From the NCBI RefSeq assembly GCF_014656095.1, contig NZ_BNBT01000051.1, forward strand, positions 1-53,423: 53,423 nt of DNA. The letters are read 5' to 3'. How positions within the stretch are numbered: the stretch's first letter is position 1; every line of letters starts with the position of its first letter. Shown piece after piece: positions 15,417-23,670 of this stretch. A program made the translations under genes and the position numbers. The notes beneath the pieces are model-generated. The model ran no database searches and was not told where the DNA came from. It was given only the letters and a program-made list of their open reading frames with translations. The DNA comes from Streptomyces longispororuber (GTDB taxonomy: Bacteria > Actinomycetota > Actinomycetes > Streptomycetales > Streptomycetaceae).

Positions 15417-16400
15417 TCACACAGTGGTGCGCGGCCCCGCGGCGCGGCGGAGCCGGTTGGCGATCGCGAGGCCCAGGCCCTCCTCCGTGGGCAGGGACGC
15501 GAGGATGAGGTCGCACCCTTGCTGGTCGAGTGCGCGCAGGAACCCGTACAGCTCGCGCGCGTAGGCGCTCAGCGCAGCGGGGACCGCCACCTGGGCATGC
15601 GCCTTGACCGGGGCGTCGGCGAGGCAGGCGGGCAGGAAGACGCCCACTTGGTGCCCGAGCTCCTGCGCGCGCTCCGCTTCGGCGACGAGGTGCTCCGGCT
15701 CGACGAGGACGACGCGGGCGCGCGGCGCGTAGTGGGAGGGATGCTGGCCCGGCACGCGGACGCGGCTGGTGGAGGGGACCGCGAGCGGGCGCCCCAGGAC
15801 CGCTTCGAGGTCCTCGCGTGTCACTCCGCCCGGCCGCAGGATGCTGGGGACGTCGCCCGTGACGTCGACGATGGTCGACTCGACGCCGACCCCGCAGGGG
15901 CCGCCGTCCAGCACGAAGTCGACACCGTCGCCGAGCTCGGCACGGACGTGGTCCGCCGTGGTGGGGCTGACCGAGCCGAAGCGGTTGGCGGAGGGTGCCG
16001 CGATGCCGCCGCCGAAGGCCTCCAGCAGCGTGAGCGCGACGGGATGGCCAGGCACGCGCACGGCCACCGTCTCAAGCCCGCCGGTCGCTTCGAGGGGCAC
16101 CCGGTGCCCGCGCCGCAGGACCAGCGTGAGGGGGCCCGGCCAGAAGTGTTCGGCCAGCAGGCGCGCCGCCGTGGGCACGTCCTGGGCCCAGTCGCCGAGG
16201 TACTCCGCGCCGCCGATGTGCACGATCAGCGGATGAGTGGGCGGGCGCCCCTTGACCTGGAAGACACGCGCGAGGGCGGTGGGGTCCTCGGCGTTGGCGC
16301 CCAGCCCGTAGACGGTTTCGGTCGGCAGGGCCACCAGACCCCCGGCGCGCAGCACACCGGCCGCCTTGTCGATGTCGATGTCACTGGTTCGTGCGGTCAC
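15417..16400 (-). CDS. L-threonylcarbamoyladenylate synthase (Sua5/YciO/YrdC)
   Basis: A 327-residue Sua5-type protein: an N-terminal YrdC domain (GGLVALPTETVYGLGANAEDPTALARVFQVKGRPPTHPLIVHI; KxR-type site KGRPPTHP; SANRFGSVSPTTADHV; VGVESTIVDV) and a C-terminal Sua5 domain (QHPSHYAPRA and a Rossmann-like end). It makes threonylcarbamoyl-AMP from Thr, bicarbonate and ATP for the t6A37 modification of ANN-decoding tRNAs. GTG 16400 is the likely start, giving MTARTSDIDIDKAAGVLRAGG. Streptomycetes usually have another copy elsewhere; whether this is the main one is unknown. Confidence 0.92.
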   Translation of the reverse strand: MTARTSDIDIDKAAGVLRAGGLVALPTETVYGLGANAEDPTALARVFQVKGRPPTHPLIVHIGGAEYLGDWAQDVPTAARLLAEHFWPGPLTLVLRRGHRVPLEATGGLETVAVRVPGHPVALTLLEAFGGGIAAPSANRFGSVSPTTADHVRAELGDGVDFVLDGGPCGVGVESTIVDVTGDVPSILRPGGVTREDLEAVLGRPLAVPSTSRVRVPGQHPSHYAPRARVVLVEPEHLVAEAERAQELGHQVGVFLPACLADAPVKAHAQVAVPAALSAYARELYGFLRALDQQGCDLILASLPTEEGLGLAIANRLRRAAGPRTTV

Positions 16401-16490
16401 CCTCGCGATTATTTCACCGTTGTGCTCGCCGCATTCCGCGGACCGGGCTGCTCGTCGGCGCCTGCGACGAGCCGGGGGCGACAACACCGC

Positions 16491-16523
16491 GCGGGCCCGC
16501 CCGTACGACAGGGGCGGGCCCGC
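16491..16523 (-). terminator. Terminator hairpin after carbonic anhydrase gene
   Basis: Perfect 12-bp GC stem (16491-16502 with 16512-16523) with a 9-nt loop, ending 7 nt before the carbonic anhydrase stop codon as read on the plus strand, so it lies immediately downstream of that minus-strand gene. It isolates the gene from the Sua5 gene. Confidence 0.75.
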
Positions 16524-16529
16524 CGGGTA

Positions 16530-17171
16530 CTACCGTGCGAAGGCGGCGGGCTCGCTCAGGCCGTGGGAGGCGACGAGCTGCGCGCTGCCGTCGGCCAGCC
16601 GGTAGGACAGGCCCACCACGGCGAGGCGGCCGGCCGCCACCTTCTCCGCCAGGACGCGGGAGCGGTCCAGCAGCAGGTCCGCGGTGTGCCGGATGTGCTC
16701 GTGCAGGATCTCCTCGTCCTGGCCGCGTCCGGCGGCGCGGGCCGCCAGCACGCTCGGGGTCACCCGCTCGACGACGTCACGGACGAAGCCGGCGGGCGCC
16801 CGGCCGCCGTCGGCGGCCTCCTTGGCTGCCGCGATCGCGCCGCACGAGTCGTGGCCCAGGACCACGACCAGCGGGCAGTCCAGCACGCTCGCCCCGTACT
16901 CGATGCTGCCCAGCACCTCCGAGCCGACCACGTGCCCGGCGGTGCGGACCACGAACAGGTCGCCCAGCCCCCGGTCGAAGATGATCTCGGCGGCCAGCCG
17001 GGAGTCGGAGCATCCGAACAGCACCGCGAAGGGACTCTGCCCCGGTGCGGTCGCGGCGCGGCGTGCGGCGTCCTGGTTGGGGTGCTCGGGCGAACCGGCG
17101 ACGAACCGCTGGTTACCGGCCAGCAGCGTCTTCAAGGCGTCGTCGGGAGTCGGCGTCAGTGTCTCAGTCAT
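16530..17171 (-). CDS. Beta-class carbonic anhydrase
   Basis: A 213-residue protein with the complete beta-carbonic anhydrase zinc site: Cys54 and the Asp/Arg dyad in FGCSDSR (Asp56, Arg58), and His107 and Cys110 in GHDSCGA. It interconverts CO2 and bicarbonate in the cytoplasm. Length is normal. The start ATG gives METLTPTPDDALKTLLAGNQRFV-type sequence, with the family motif LLAGNQRFVAG near residue 17. It is monocistronic with a terminator right behind it, and diverges from the gene at 17417. Confidence 0.96.
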   Translation of the reverse strand: MTETLTPTPDDALKTLLAGNQRFVAGSPEHPNQDAARRAATAPGQSPFAVLFGCSDSRLAAEIIFDRGLGDLFVVRTAGHVVGSEVLGSIEYGASVLDCPLVVVLGHDSCGAIAAAKEAADGGRAPAGFVRDVVERVTPSVLAARAAGRGQDEEILHEHIRHTADLLLDRSRVLAEKVAAGRLAVVGLSYRLADGSAQLVASHGLSEPAAFAR

Positions 17172-17416
17172 GGCTGCAGGCTATGTGACGTCGAATGCAG
17201 TGGGCCGGGTCGGGCGGCCCACCCGAAGCCGACCGCGGCCACGGCAACGACGGGAGCAGGATCACCATCCGGCAGACGCCCCGGCACACCAGCGGCCTGC
17301 CCGACTTCCGCACCCACCTCCGACCGCAGGACGTCGTCCGGGACCCGCTGGCCCACCGCGCCCCCCGACCTGGTGTAGCCGGCGCTCGCCCCGCGCTCAC
17401 CGCATAGGTTGCTCCC

Positions 17417-17914
17417 ATGGGTCTCTTCAGTCGCTTCGAACGCGTCACGCGCCCTCCCGCGGGCAGCGTCCCCCGCTCGCCGGAGGAGGTTCGTGCGGCG
17501 CTGCTCGGCCTCAACAGGGCCGGCGCCCCATGGACCATACGTGCCGGGCTGCCCAAGGAGAAAGCCGACCTGGTGGCGCACTGGCACGTCACGGACCCCG
17601 CGTGGCGCGCGTACTTCTGCAGGGTCAGAGACGACTCGGTGCCGCAGACGCGGATGCGCTTGATGCCGGACGAGCACCAGGTCCGCTGCCTGGACTACCA
17701 GCGGCAGTTGGGCAACGAGAGCGGCGCCCTGTACACCTGGGGCCGAGGCCAGTACCGGTACGTGTCCTCCGCCTGGACGCTCGAACGCGGACCTGACGGG
17801 AAGCGCCGGTTCGAGAGGCAGGCAAGGACTGACACCGCGGACCTGAAGAACCCCCTGCGGGACGCGGTGCTCAGCGTCGGCTGGTCCTGGAGGGCCCGCA
17901 TCTCGAGGCTGTGA
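17417..17914 (+). CDS. Conserved-looking protein of unknown function, 165 aa
   Basis: A soluble, basic 165-residue protein without signal peptide or membrane segment. It starts MGLFSRFERVTRPPAGSVPRSPEEV, which looks like a real N-terminus, and has several Trp/Tyr-rich segments (APWTIRAGLPKEKADLVAHWHV; WRAYFCRVRD; YRYVSSAWTLERG). Codon use is typical of the genome. No family is recognised. It diverges from carbonic anhydrase across 245 nt and is convergent with the WYL regulator. Confidence 0.7.
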   Translation: MGLFSRFERVTRPPAGSVPRSPEEVRAALLGLNRAGAPWTIRAGLPKEKADLVAHWHVTDPAWRAYFCRVRDDSVPQTRMRLMPDEHQVRCLDYQRQLGNESGALYTWGRGQYRYVSSAWTLERGPDGKRRFERQARTDTADLKNPLRDAVLSVGWSWRARISRL

Positions 17915-17963
17915 CCGCCTCAGGGCACATCCAGCGCTCCACCGACCCAGCACGGCGGGCGGC

Positions 17964-18947
17964 TCACCGTGCCCCGGCAGGGCCAGGCTCCGGCGCGCCC
18001 GGCGCGGCACCAAAGTTCACCGCCGCCGAGAAGCGGGCGGCCACCGCCGCCACCGCCGCGCGGAGTTCCGGGCCGCCCTCGACGCGGAACGGGAACGGCA
18101 TCCTGGCCAGCCATTTTTCCGCGTACATGTCCGGCGTGCCCGTGCTGCCGCGCAGGACGCAGCGGTCGCCGGAGGCCTCCAGTCGTCCCATGGGGGGTCT
18201 GACCCAGGGGGCCACCTCGGACAGAGGGGCGTCGAAGACTACGTGGGTGCGGTACTCCCAGCCCGTGCCCAGGTTCTCCTCCAGGGCTGCCACCGGGTCG
18301 AGTCCTTCGGGTGGTGCGAAGGTGCGGGTCGTCTCCTGGACCGCGCCTATCCGGTCGACCCGGTACGTGCGGACGGCGTCCGCGCGGTGCGAGCGGCACA
18401 GCAGGTACCAGCGGCCGTGGCGGACGACCACCGCCCAGGGGTCCACCTCGTTCTCGGACTCGTTCCCCGCCTCGCTCCGGTACGCCACGCGCACGCTCCG
18501 CCGGGCGGCCGACGCCGTGACCAGCGCGCCGGTGACGGCCGGGTCGGGCCGCACCGAGCGCGGGTCGGGCGCGGCCGCCGCGTGGTCGCGCAGCGTCGCC
18601 GCCTGGCGGCCGAGCTGCTCCGGCAGGGCCCGGATGACCTTGCCCAGCGCCTGTCCCACGAGTTCGTCGGAGTCGTCGAGCGCGGCCATGACGAGGCCCA
18701 GCGCCTCCGCCTCCGTGAAGACCACCGGCGGCAGCCGCGTCCCGCGGCCCAGCCGGTACCCGCCGTACGGGCCCCGGGTCGACTCCACCGGGACGCCGGC
18801 CTCCTTGAGGATCGCGATGTAGCGGCGCGCGGCCCGCTCGGTGACCCCCAGCGCCGCGGCGAGCTCGTGCGCCGTCGCGCCGGGGCGGTTCCGGAGGATC
18901 TCCATGGTGCGCAGGGCCCGCGCGGTCGGGCTGAGTTCGGTCGGCAC
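17964..18947 (-). CDS. WYL-domain (YafY/DeoR-like) transcriptional regulator
   Basis: A 327-residue regulator with an N-terminal HTH_11 winged helix (RALRTMEILRNRPGATAHELAAALGVTERAARRYIAILKEAGVPVE, about residues 10-55) and a WYL domain (GRWYLLCRSHRADAVRTYRVDRIG, near residue 200) followed by the C-terminal extension. WYL regulators often respond to nucleic acid or small ligands. It diverges from the ATP-grasp/MFS operon across 188 nt, so that operon is a candidate target. Confidence 0.93.
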   Translation of the reverse strand: MPTELSPTARALRTMEILRNRPGATAHELAAALGVTERAARRYIAILKEAGVPVESTRGPYGGYRLGRGTRLPPVVFTEAEALGLVMAALDDSDELVGQALGKVIRALPEQLGRQAATLRDHAAAAPDPRSVRPDPAVTGALVTASAARRSVRVAYRSEAGNESENEVDPWAVVVRHGRWYLLCRSHRADAVRTYRVDRIGAVQETTRTFAPPEGLDPVAALEENLGTGWEYRTHVVFDAPLSEVAPWVRPPMGRLEASGDRCVLRGSTGTPDMYAEKWLARMPFPFRVEGGPELRAAVAAVAARFSAAVNFGAAPGAPEPGPAGAR

Positions 18948-19135
18948 CCGAGCAGATTAGGCGGCCCCCTCCGGTACCGGAAGTCGATTGTCCGGAACCC
19001 GTCATAGCGTGATGCGGCCGCACGGGAGCCGTGGCCCGGGCCCGGTGCGCCGTGGGCGCAGGCCTGGGCGCCGTCGTGGCCCCGGGCCCGGCCGCGGCGG
19101 CACGCCGCCGGGCGAAGAAGCCGCCGGGAGGAAAC

Positions 19136-20443
19136 GTGAGAGAGGGAGCCACCTTGTCCGACGATGTCGTCCCCACCGGCCGACGGTCCCCGGCGCGCAC
19201 CGCCGGGCGGCCTCGCGTCCTGGTCGTCGGCGGCCGGAGCGCGCACGTGCGCAAGGCGTGGGAGCTGGGCCTGGACGTGGTCCACGTCCAGTACCCGGAC
19301 GCGTACGACCGCGGCCACCACCCGTGCGTCGACCAGGCGCTGTTGCTCGACTACGGCGACGTCGACCGGCTCCTTACCCTGGTGCGGGCGCTGCACGCGG
19401 CGTACCCGTTCCGGGCGGCCGTGTCGCTGTTCGAGCCGGGGCTGCTGCCGGCGGCGCGGATCAACGAGGCGCTCGGCCTGCCGGGGACGTCCGTCGCCAC
19501 CGTGGAACTGCTGCTGGACAAGGGGCGGCTGCGTCGGCACCTGGCCGCGCGCGGCATCAGTCCGGTGGCCTTCGCGATCGGCCGTCGTACTGAGGACGTA
19601 CGGGAGTTCGCCGCGGCGCACGGGCTGCCGTTCGTCGTCAAGCCGCTCCGGGAGTCGGGCAGTCTGGGCGTCTTCCCCGTCCGCGACCGGGCCGACGTGG
19701 ACGGCGTCGTGCGGCGGTTCCGGTCCCTCGGCGACAGGCCCTGGAGGGCCGGGGACCTCGCCGGTGCCGACTCCTTCGACGCGTTCCTCATGGAGGAGTT
19801 CCTGGACGGGCCGGAGGTCAGCGTGGAGACCCTGTCCTTCGACGGCCGGCACGTGGTCGTCGCGGTGACCGACAAGGAGTGCGGCGGCCCCGGTTTCGTC
19901 GAGGTCGGACACGCCCAGCCCAGCGCCCGCCCGGCCGGGACACTGCGCGAGGTCGCCTGGCTGGTGCGCGATGTCCTGGACGCGGTGGGGCTGCGCGACG
20001 GGCCCGCGCACACGGAGGTCAAGCTCACCGCGCGGGGCCCGCGGATCGTCGAGTCGCACAACCGCGTCGGCGGCGATCGGATCAACGAGCTGACGGAGAC
20101 CGTCCACGGCGTCGACATGGAGCGGTACGCGCTGGGCGCCGCGTTCGGCCTGCTGGAACCGCTCGCCGCAGCACCCCCGCCCCGGGGCGGGGCGGCCGTA
20201 CGGTTCCTCACGCCGCGGCCCGGGCGGGTCGTGGAGGTGACCGGCGCCGAGGCCGTGCGCGCGGACCCGGCGCTGGTGGAGCTTGAGGTGCGGGCGGTGC
20301 CGGGTGCGGTGGTGCCGCCGCTGACCTGGAACGAGGACAAGGCCGGGCACGTCGTCGCCCGGGGCGCCACCGCCGCCGAGGCGGTCGCGCACGGCAGACG
20401 GCTGGCCGCGGCCCTGCGTGTGCGGACGGAGCCGGTCGCGTGA
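19136..20443 (+). CDS. ATP-grasp carboxylate-amine ligase
   Basis: A 435-residue ATP-grasp enzyme. The N-terminal pre-ATP-grasp fold (RVLVVGGRSAHVRKAWELGLDVV) is followed by LLLDKGRLRRHLAARGI, the ATP-binding LPFVVKPLRESGSLGVF (Lys in VVKP), MEEFLDGPEVSVETLS and the Mg/ATP site HTEVKLTARGPRIVESHNRVGGDR. It should join a carboxylate (via acyl phosphate) to an amine; dipeptide-type L-amino acid ligases have this architecture. Starts at GTG 19136 with GGGAGG 5 nt upstream. The MFS gene overlaps its stop by 4 nt, so product formation and export are probably coupled. The substrate is unknown. Confidence 0.9.
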   Translation: MREGATLSDDVVPTGRRSPARTAGRPRVLVVGGRSAHVRKAWELGLDVVHVQYPDAYDRGHHPCVDQALLLDYGDVDRLLTLVRALHAAYPFRAAVSLFEPGLLPAARINEALGLPGTSVATVELLLDKGRLRRHLAARGISPVAFAIGRRTEDVREFAAAHGLPFVVKPLRESGSLGVFPVRDRADVDGVVRRFRSLGDRPWRAGDLAGADSFDAFLMEEFLDGPEVSVETLSFDGRHVVVAVTDKECGGPGFVEVGHAQPSARPAGTLREVAWLVRDVLDAVGLRDGPAHTEVKLTARGPRIVESHNRVGGDRINELTETVHGVDMERYALGAAFGLLEPLAAAPPPRGGAAVRFLTPRPGRVVEVTGAEAVRADPALVELEVRAVPGAVVPPLTWNEDKAGHVVARGATAAEAVAHGRRLAAALRVRTEPVA

Positions 20444-21690
20444 GCGCGGCGCCTCCCCGGCCGCACGGGACCGAGCCGCGGTTCCGCGACGCGCTGCGTG
20501 GCCTGCCGGGCCGGGTGTGGGTCATCAGCCTCGGCATCCTGGTCAACCAGGTCGGCAACTTCCTGCCCGTGTTCCTCGTGCTCTACCTGACCGGGCGCGG
20601 CCACTCCGCCGGTGCCGCGGGTCTCGTCCTGGGCGCGTCCGGGGTGGGCAAGGTGCTCGGCAACGCCGTCGGCGGGCACCTCGCCGACCGGGTCGGCCGG
20701 CGCTGGACCATCGTGTTCTCCGCCGTGTCCACGTCGGGTCTCACGGCGCTCGTGCCGTACCTCGGCCCGCTGCCGGTCGTCGTCGCGGTGGTCGGTCTGA
20801 TCGGGGTGACGTCCCAGGTCTACCGGCCGGCCGCGGCCGCCGCGCTGCTCGACTCCGTGGCGGCGTCCCACCAGGAACGGCTCGCCGCCTTCGGGGTGTT
20901 CCGGTTCGCGATGAACGTGGGCGCGGCCCTGGGCGGCGTCATCGGCGGTGTGCTCGCCGCCACCTCGTACGCGGGGCTGTTTCTGGGCAACGCGGTCGCG
21001 TGCCTGCTGTTCGGCGTGGTCGTGGGGGTGCTGCTGCGGGACCCGCCCGGGGCGCGGACCGGCCGCGGCGGCGCGCACGCGCGGGCCGACCGGGCGGCGG
21101 GGTACCGGGAGGTGCTCGCCGACCGCGCCCTGACGCGCTTCCTGCTGATGACCGTGTGCGCCGAGTTCGTCTACGTCCAGTCCACGGTCGGCCTGCCCCT
21201 GCACGTCGACGACGTGGGGCTGAGCGAGCGCGACTTCGGCCTCCTCATCGGCCTCAACGGCCTGCTCGTGCTGGCCCTGGAGCTGCCCCTCACCGGTGTG
21301 GTCGCCCGCCGCCGGCCGGAGTACGTCCTGGCCGTCGGCAATCTCGTCACCGGCGCGGGCCTCGCGCTGACGGGGTTCATGACCGGCATGGGCCCGCTGG
21401 CGGCGACGGTGGTGGTCTGGAGCCTCGGCGAGATGCTGACCAGCTCCATCTCGCAGGCCTACCTGGGCGGTCTCGCTCCCCCGGGGATGACCGGGCGCTA
21501 CCAGGGTCTGCACGGCGTCGCCTACACGATCGGGACGGGCGCCGGGCCGCTCGTCGGCGGCGCCGTGTACGCGCTCGGCCCGTGGGCCCTGTGGACCCTG
21601 GTCGGCGTGGCCGGCCTGCTGTCCGCGCGGCTCAGCCTGCGGCGCCGTCACACGGCCGCCACGGATGCGGCGCCGGGTGCGTCACCGTGA
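20440..21690 (+). CDS. MFS transporter (drug/peptide efflux type)
   Basis: A 416-residue major facilitator with about 12 membrane segments. The loop 2-3 motif GGHLADRVGRRWTI (about residues 80-93) is the MFS signature, and a second-half counterpart (VVARRRPEYVLA) is present. It overlaps the ATP-grasp gene (GTGA, 20440-20443) and almost certainly exports its product. This pairing resembles the BacD/BacE ligase-exporter pair of bacilysin. A terminator hairpin follows at 21724-21753. Confidence 0.93.
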   Translation: MSAAPPRPHGTEPRFRDALRGLPGRVWVISLGILVNQVGNFLPVFLVLYLTGRGHSAGAAGLVLGASGVGKVLGNAVGGHLADRVGRRWTIVFSAVSTSGLTALVPYLGPLPVVVAVVGLIGVTSQVYRPAAAAALLDSVAASHQERLAAFGVFRFAMNVGAALGGVIGGVLAATSYAGLFLGNAVACLLFGVVVGVLLRDPPGARTGRGGAHARADRAAGYREVLADRALTRFLLMTVCAEFVYVQSTVGLPLHVDDVGLSERDFGLLIGLNGLLVLALELPLTGVVARRRPEYVLAVGNLVTGAGLALTGFMTGMGPLAATVVVWSLGEMLTSSISQAYLGGLAPPGMTGRYQGLHGVAYTIGTGAGPLVGGAVYALGPWALWTLVGVAGLLSARLSLRRRHTAATDAAPGASP

Positions 21691-21723
21691 CCGCGAGGCG
21701 GGGCGCCGGGCGTCGGACGGCGG

Positions 21724-21753
21724 GACCCCGGGCCGATGGGCCGGCCCGGGGTC
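21724..21753. terminator. Hairpin between convergent MFS and chitin monooxygenase genes
   Basis: Perfect 12-bp GC stem (21724-21735 with 21742-21753), 6-nt loop, 34 nt after the MFS stop codon. It can serve both converging genes. Confidence 0.75.
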
Positions 21754-21782
21754 GGTTCGGTGCTCGCCCACCGGGCGGGCGC

Positions 21783-21808
21783 GGCCGGGTGGTCGTGCGG
21801 ACCCGGCC
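21783..21808 (-). terminator. Second hairpin downstream of the chitin monooxygenase gene
   Basis: An 8-bp stem (21783-21790 with 21801-21808), 10-nt loop, about 16 nt after the minus-strand stop codon. Confidence 0.5.
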
Positions 21809-21823
21809 GGGCCCGAGGGCACC

Positions 21824-22414
21824 TCAGAAGCGTACGTCGGAGCAGGCGTAGAAGGCGTTGCCGGTGTCGGCGATGGTCCAGACGCCGAGGATGAGGTGGC
21901 GGCCGGTCTTCTGGGGCAGGGTGCCGGCGTGGGTGACCGTGGAGCCGGGCTGGCGGCCGCCGAAGGGCACCGTGAGGAAGGGCTGCGGGTCCAGGTCGGC
22001 CCGGGTCAGCGGCTTGCTGGGGTCCCAGCCGTCCTTGGTGATGTAGTAGCGGAAGTCGGTGGTGGCGTGCCGGGCGGTGATGCGCCAGACGAAGGTGTGG
22101 CTCTGGCCCGCGGTCAGCTTGGTGGCCGGCCAGTTCCCGCCGCGCGGGTCGTCCAGCTCGGAGAAGCGCCCGATGCCGCCCGCGCAGATGCGGCCGTCGG
22201 CGGGCCCGCGCGCGGGGAAGCCCTTGGGGCCCTCCACGCTCGGCGGCTCCCACTGGATCTGGCCGCAGTTGCGGACGGTGCCGTTGCCGCACAACTGCTG
22301 GCGGCTGACGGGCGAGTCGGTGTAGCCGTGGCTCTGGGCGCTGCCGCCGGTGGCCAGCACGGCCGACCCGGCGATGCCGAGGCCGACGAGTAAGGAGGTG
22401 AGCTTCCTGCGCAT
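21824..22414 (-). CDS. Lytic polysaccharide monooxygenase, AA10 (chitin/cellulose-active)
   Basis: A 196-residue secreted copper enzyme. The signal peptide MRRKLTSLLVGLGIAGSAVL...GGSAQS ends exactly before His29, which becomes the mature N-terminus and first ligand of the histidine brace. His116 in ITARHATTD is the second. The axial position is in NAFYACSDV near the C-terminus. HGYTDSPVSRQQLC is typical of AA10 chitin-binding proteins. It cleaves crystalline polysaccharide oxidatively outside the cell. Length fits a single AA10 domain with no carbohydrate-binding module. A DasR-type site about 115 nt upstream suggests N-acetylglucosamine control. Confidence 0.95.
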   Translation of the reverse strand: MRRKLTSLLVGLGIAGSAVLATGGSAQSHGYTDSPVSRQQLCGNGTVRNCGQIQWEPPSVEGPKGFPARGPADGRICAGGIGRFSELDDPRGGNWPATKLTAGQSHTFVWRITARHATTDFRYYITKDGWDPSKPLTRADLDPQPFLTVPFGGRQPGSTVTHAGTLPQKTGRHLILGVWTIADTGNAFYACSDVRF

Positions 22415-22527
22415 GGTGGGCTCCCTGGTCCGAGGTGCGGGTGGGGGCGGACGCACACCTCGGGCGCACTGCCGGGCGAGCGGGACAGGACGGCAGTACG
22501 GCAACAACCGGAGGGCACACGTCCGAC

Positions 22528-22543
22528 GCGGTCTAGACCAAGT
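22528..22543. promoter_or_regulatory. DasR-type (dre) operator upstream of the chitin monooxygenase
   Basis: GGTCTAGACCA (22530-22540) is identical to the 11-base core of the dre palindrome bound by the GntR regulator DasR. It lies about 115 nt upstream of the AA10 start, in an AT-rich promoter region. DasR represses chitin-use genes until glucosamine-6-phosphate accumulates; that role here is inferred from the site and the gene. Confidence 0.75.
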
Positions 22544-22583
22544 TCGAGATTAGCTTGACGATTTGAGCATGTCCATACCAATG

Positions 22584-22616
22584 AACAGCCCGCCAGGGAC
22601 GGCCTGGCGGGCTGTT
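22584..22616 (-). terminator. Terminator hairpin after the SigB-type sigma gene
   Basis: Perfect 14-bp stem (22584-22597 with 22603-22616), 5-nt loop, about 40 nt past the sigma factor stop codon. It separates the sigma gene from the AA10 gene on the same strand. Confidence 0.85.
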
Positions 22617-22654
22617 GCGGGGATGCGCGGGCCCCACCGTGCCGGCGCGGGGCC

Positions 22655-23500
22655 TCAGTTCGTGGCGAGCAGGCCCTCGCGGAGCCGGGCCAGGCAACGC
22701 GAGAGCAGCCGGGAGACGTGCATCTGCGAGACGCCGAGCCGCTCGCCGATCTCCCTCTGGGTGAGTTCGTCGACGAACCGCCAGTGGATGATCTGCCGCT
22801 CCCGCTCGTCGAGGGCGGCGATCATCGGGGCCAGGGAGTGGAAGTCCTCCACCAGTTCGAGGGCGGCGTCGTCACGGCCGATGAAGTCCGCCAGCGGCGT
22901 CTCGCTCTCGTCGTCGTGGGTGAGGGCGGCGTCCAGGGAGGCGGCGCTGTAGCCGTTGGAGGCGATGCGGGCCTCGGTGACCTCCTCCTCGCTCAGGCTC
23001 ATCAGCTCGGCGAGTTCCTTGACGGTGGGCGTGCGCCCGAGGCGGCTGCGCAGCTCCTCGGTGGCCCGCGCGAGGTGCACCCTCGCCTCCTGCAGCCGCC
23101 GGGGCACGTGCACGGCCCAGGAGGTGTCCCGGAAGAACCGCTTGATCTCGCCCACGATGTACGGCACGGCGAAGGAGGTGAACTCCACCTCGCGGGAGAG
23201 CTCGAACCGGTCGATCGCCTTGATCAGCCCGATCATGCCGACCTGGACGATGTCCTCCAGCTCCTCCGGGTTCCGGCTGCGGTAGCGGCCGGCCGCGAAG
23301 CGGACCAGGGACATGTTCATCTCGATCAGCGTGTTGCGCGCGTACTGGTACTCGTGCGTGCCCTCCTCCAGGACGGAGAGCCGCTCGAAGAACAGCTTCG
23401 ACAGCGCCCGGGCGTCCTGCGGAGCCACCTTGGCGGGGTCACCGATCTCCGGCAGCTCCCGCGTTCCCACCTGGGTGCTGCTGACCGTCATCGTCGTCAT
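22655..23500 (-). CDS. RNA polymerase sigma factor, SigB/SigF/SigG family
   Basis: A 281-residue group 3 sigma factor. Region 2 (NMSLVRFAAGRYRSRNPEELEDIVQVGMIGLIKAIDRFE), region 3 (RLQEARVHLARATEELRSRLGRTPTVKELAELM) and region 4 (ERERQIIHWRFVDELTQREIGERLGVSQMHVSRLLSRCLARLR) are intact, as in Streptomyces stress and differentiation sigmas. GAGGAGG precedes the ATG. No anti-sigma or anti-anti-sigma gene is adjacent, so partner-switching components must be elsewhere. Which of the nine or so paralogues it is cannot be fixed here. Confidence 0.95.
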   Translation of the reverse strand: MTTMTVSSTQVGTRELPEIGDPAKVAPQDARALSKLFFERLSVLEEGTHEYQYARNTLIEMNMSLVRFAAGRYRSRNPEELEDIVQVGMIGLIKAIDRFELSREVEFTSFAVPYIVGEIKRFFRDTSWAVHVPRRLQEARVHLARATEELRSRLGRTPTVKELAELMSLSEEEVTEARIASNGYSAASLDAALTHDDESETPLADFIGRDDAALELVEDFHSLAPMIAALDERERQIIHWRFVDELTQREIGERLGVSQMHVSRLLSRCLARLREGLLATN

Positions 23501-23607
23501 TCGTGCCCCTCCTCGCGTGTGCTCAGGTCCGCCGTCCCTTGTCCGGCGAGGCGCCGCCTACCCGCATCGCCGTCGGCCATGCGCCGCGGCCGCCCGCGGA
23601 TCGCGGC

Positions 23608-23635
23608 CGGCCGTGCACGGCGCTCGGCCGTGCAC
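23608..23635. repeat. CGGCCGTGCAC direct repeat in the sigma/PLD intergenic gap
   Basis: CGGCCGTGCAC occurs at 23608-23618 and 23625-23635 (17-nt period); the first copy is part of the 10-bp palindrome CCGTGCACGG. It lies 108-135 nt upstream of the sigma factor start, so it could be a regulatory site, but no regulator is implied. Confidence 0.4.
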
Positions 23636-23670
23636 CGCGGTCACCCATGCACAGCAACCCGCGGGCCCGC

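Noticed and set aside
23608..23635. GTGCAC palindromes as a stress sigma promoter
   Set aside because: No SigB-type GNNTN14-16GGGTA pattern is associated with them; kept only as a repeat.
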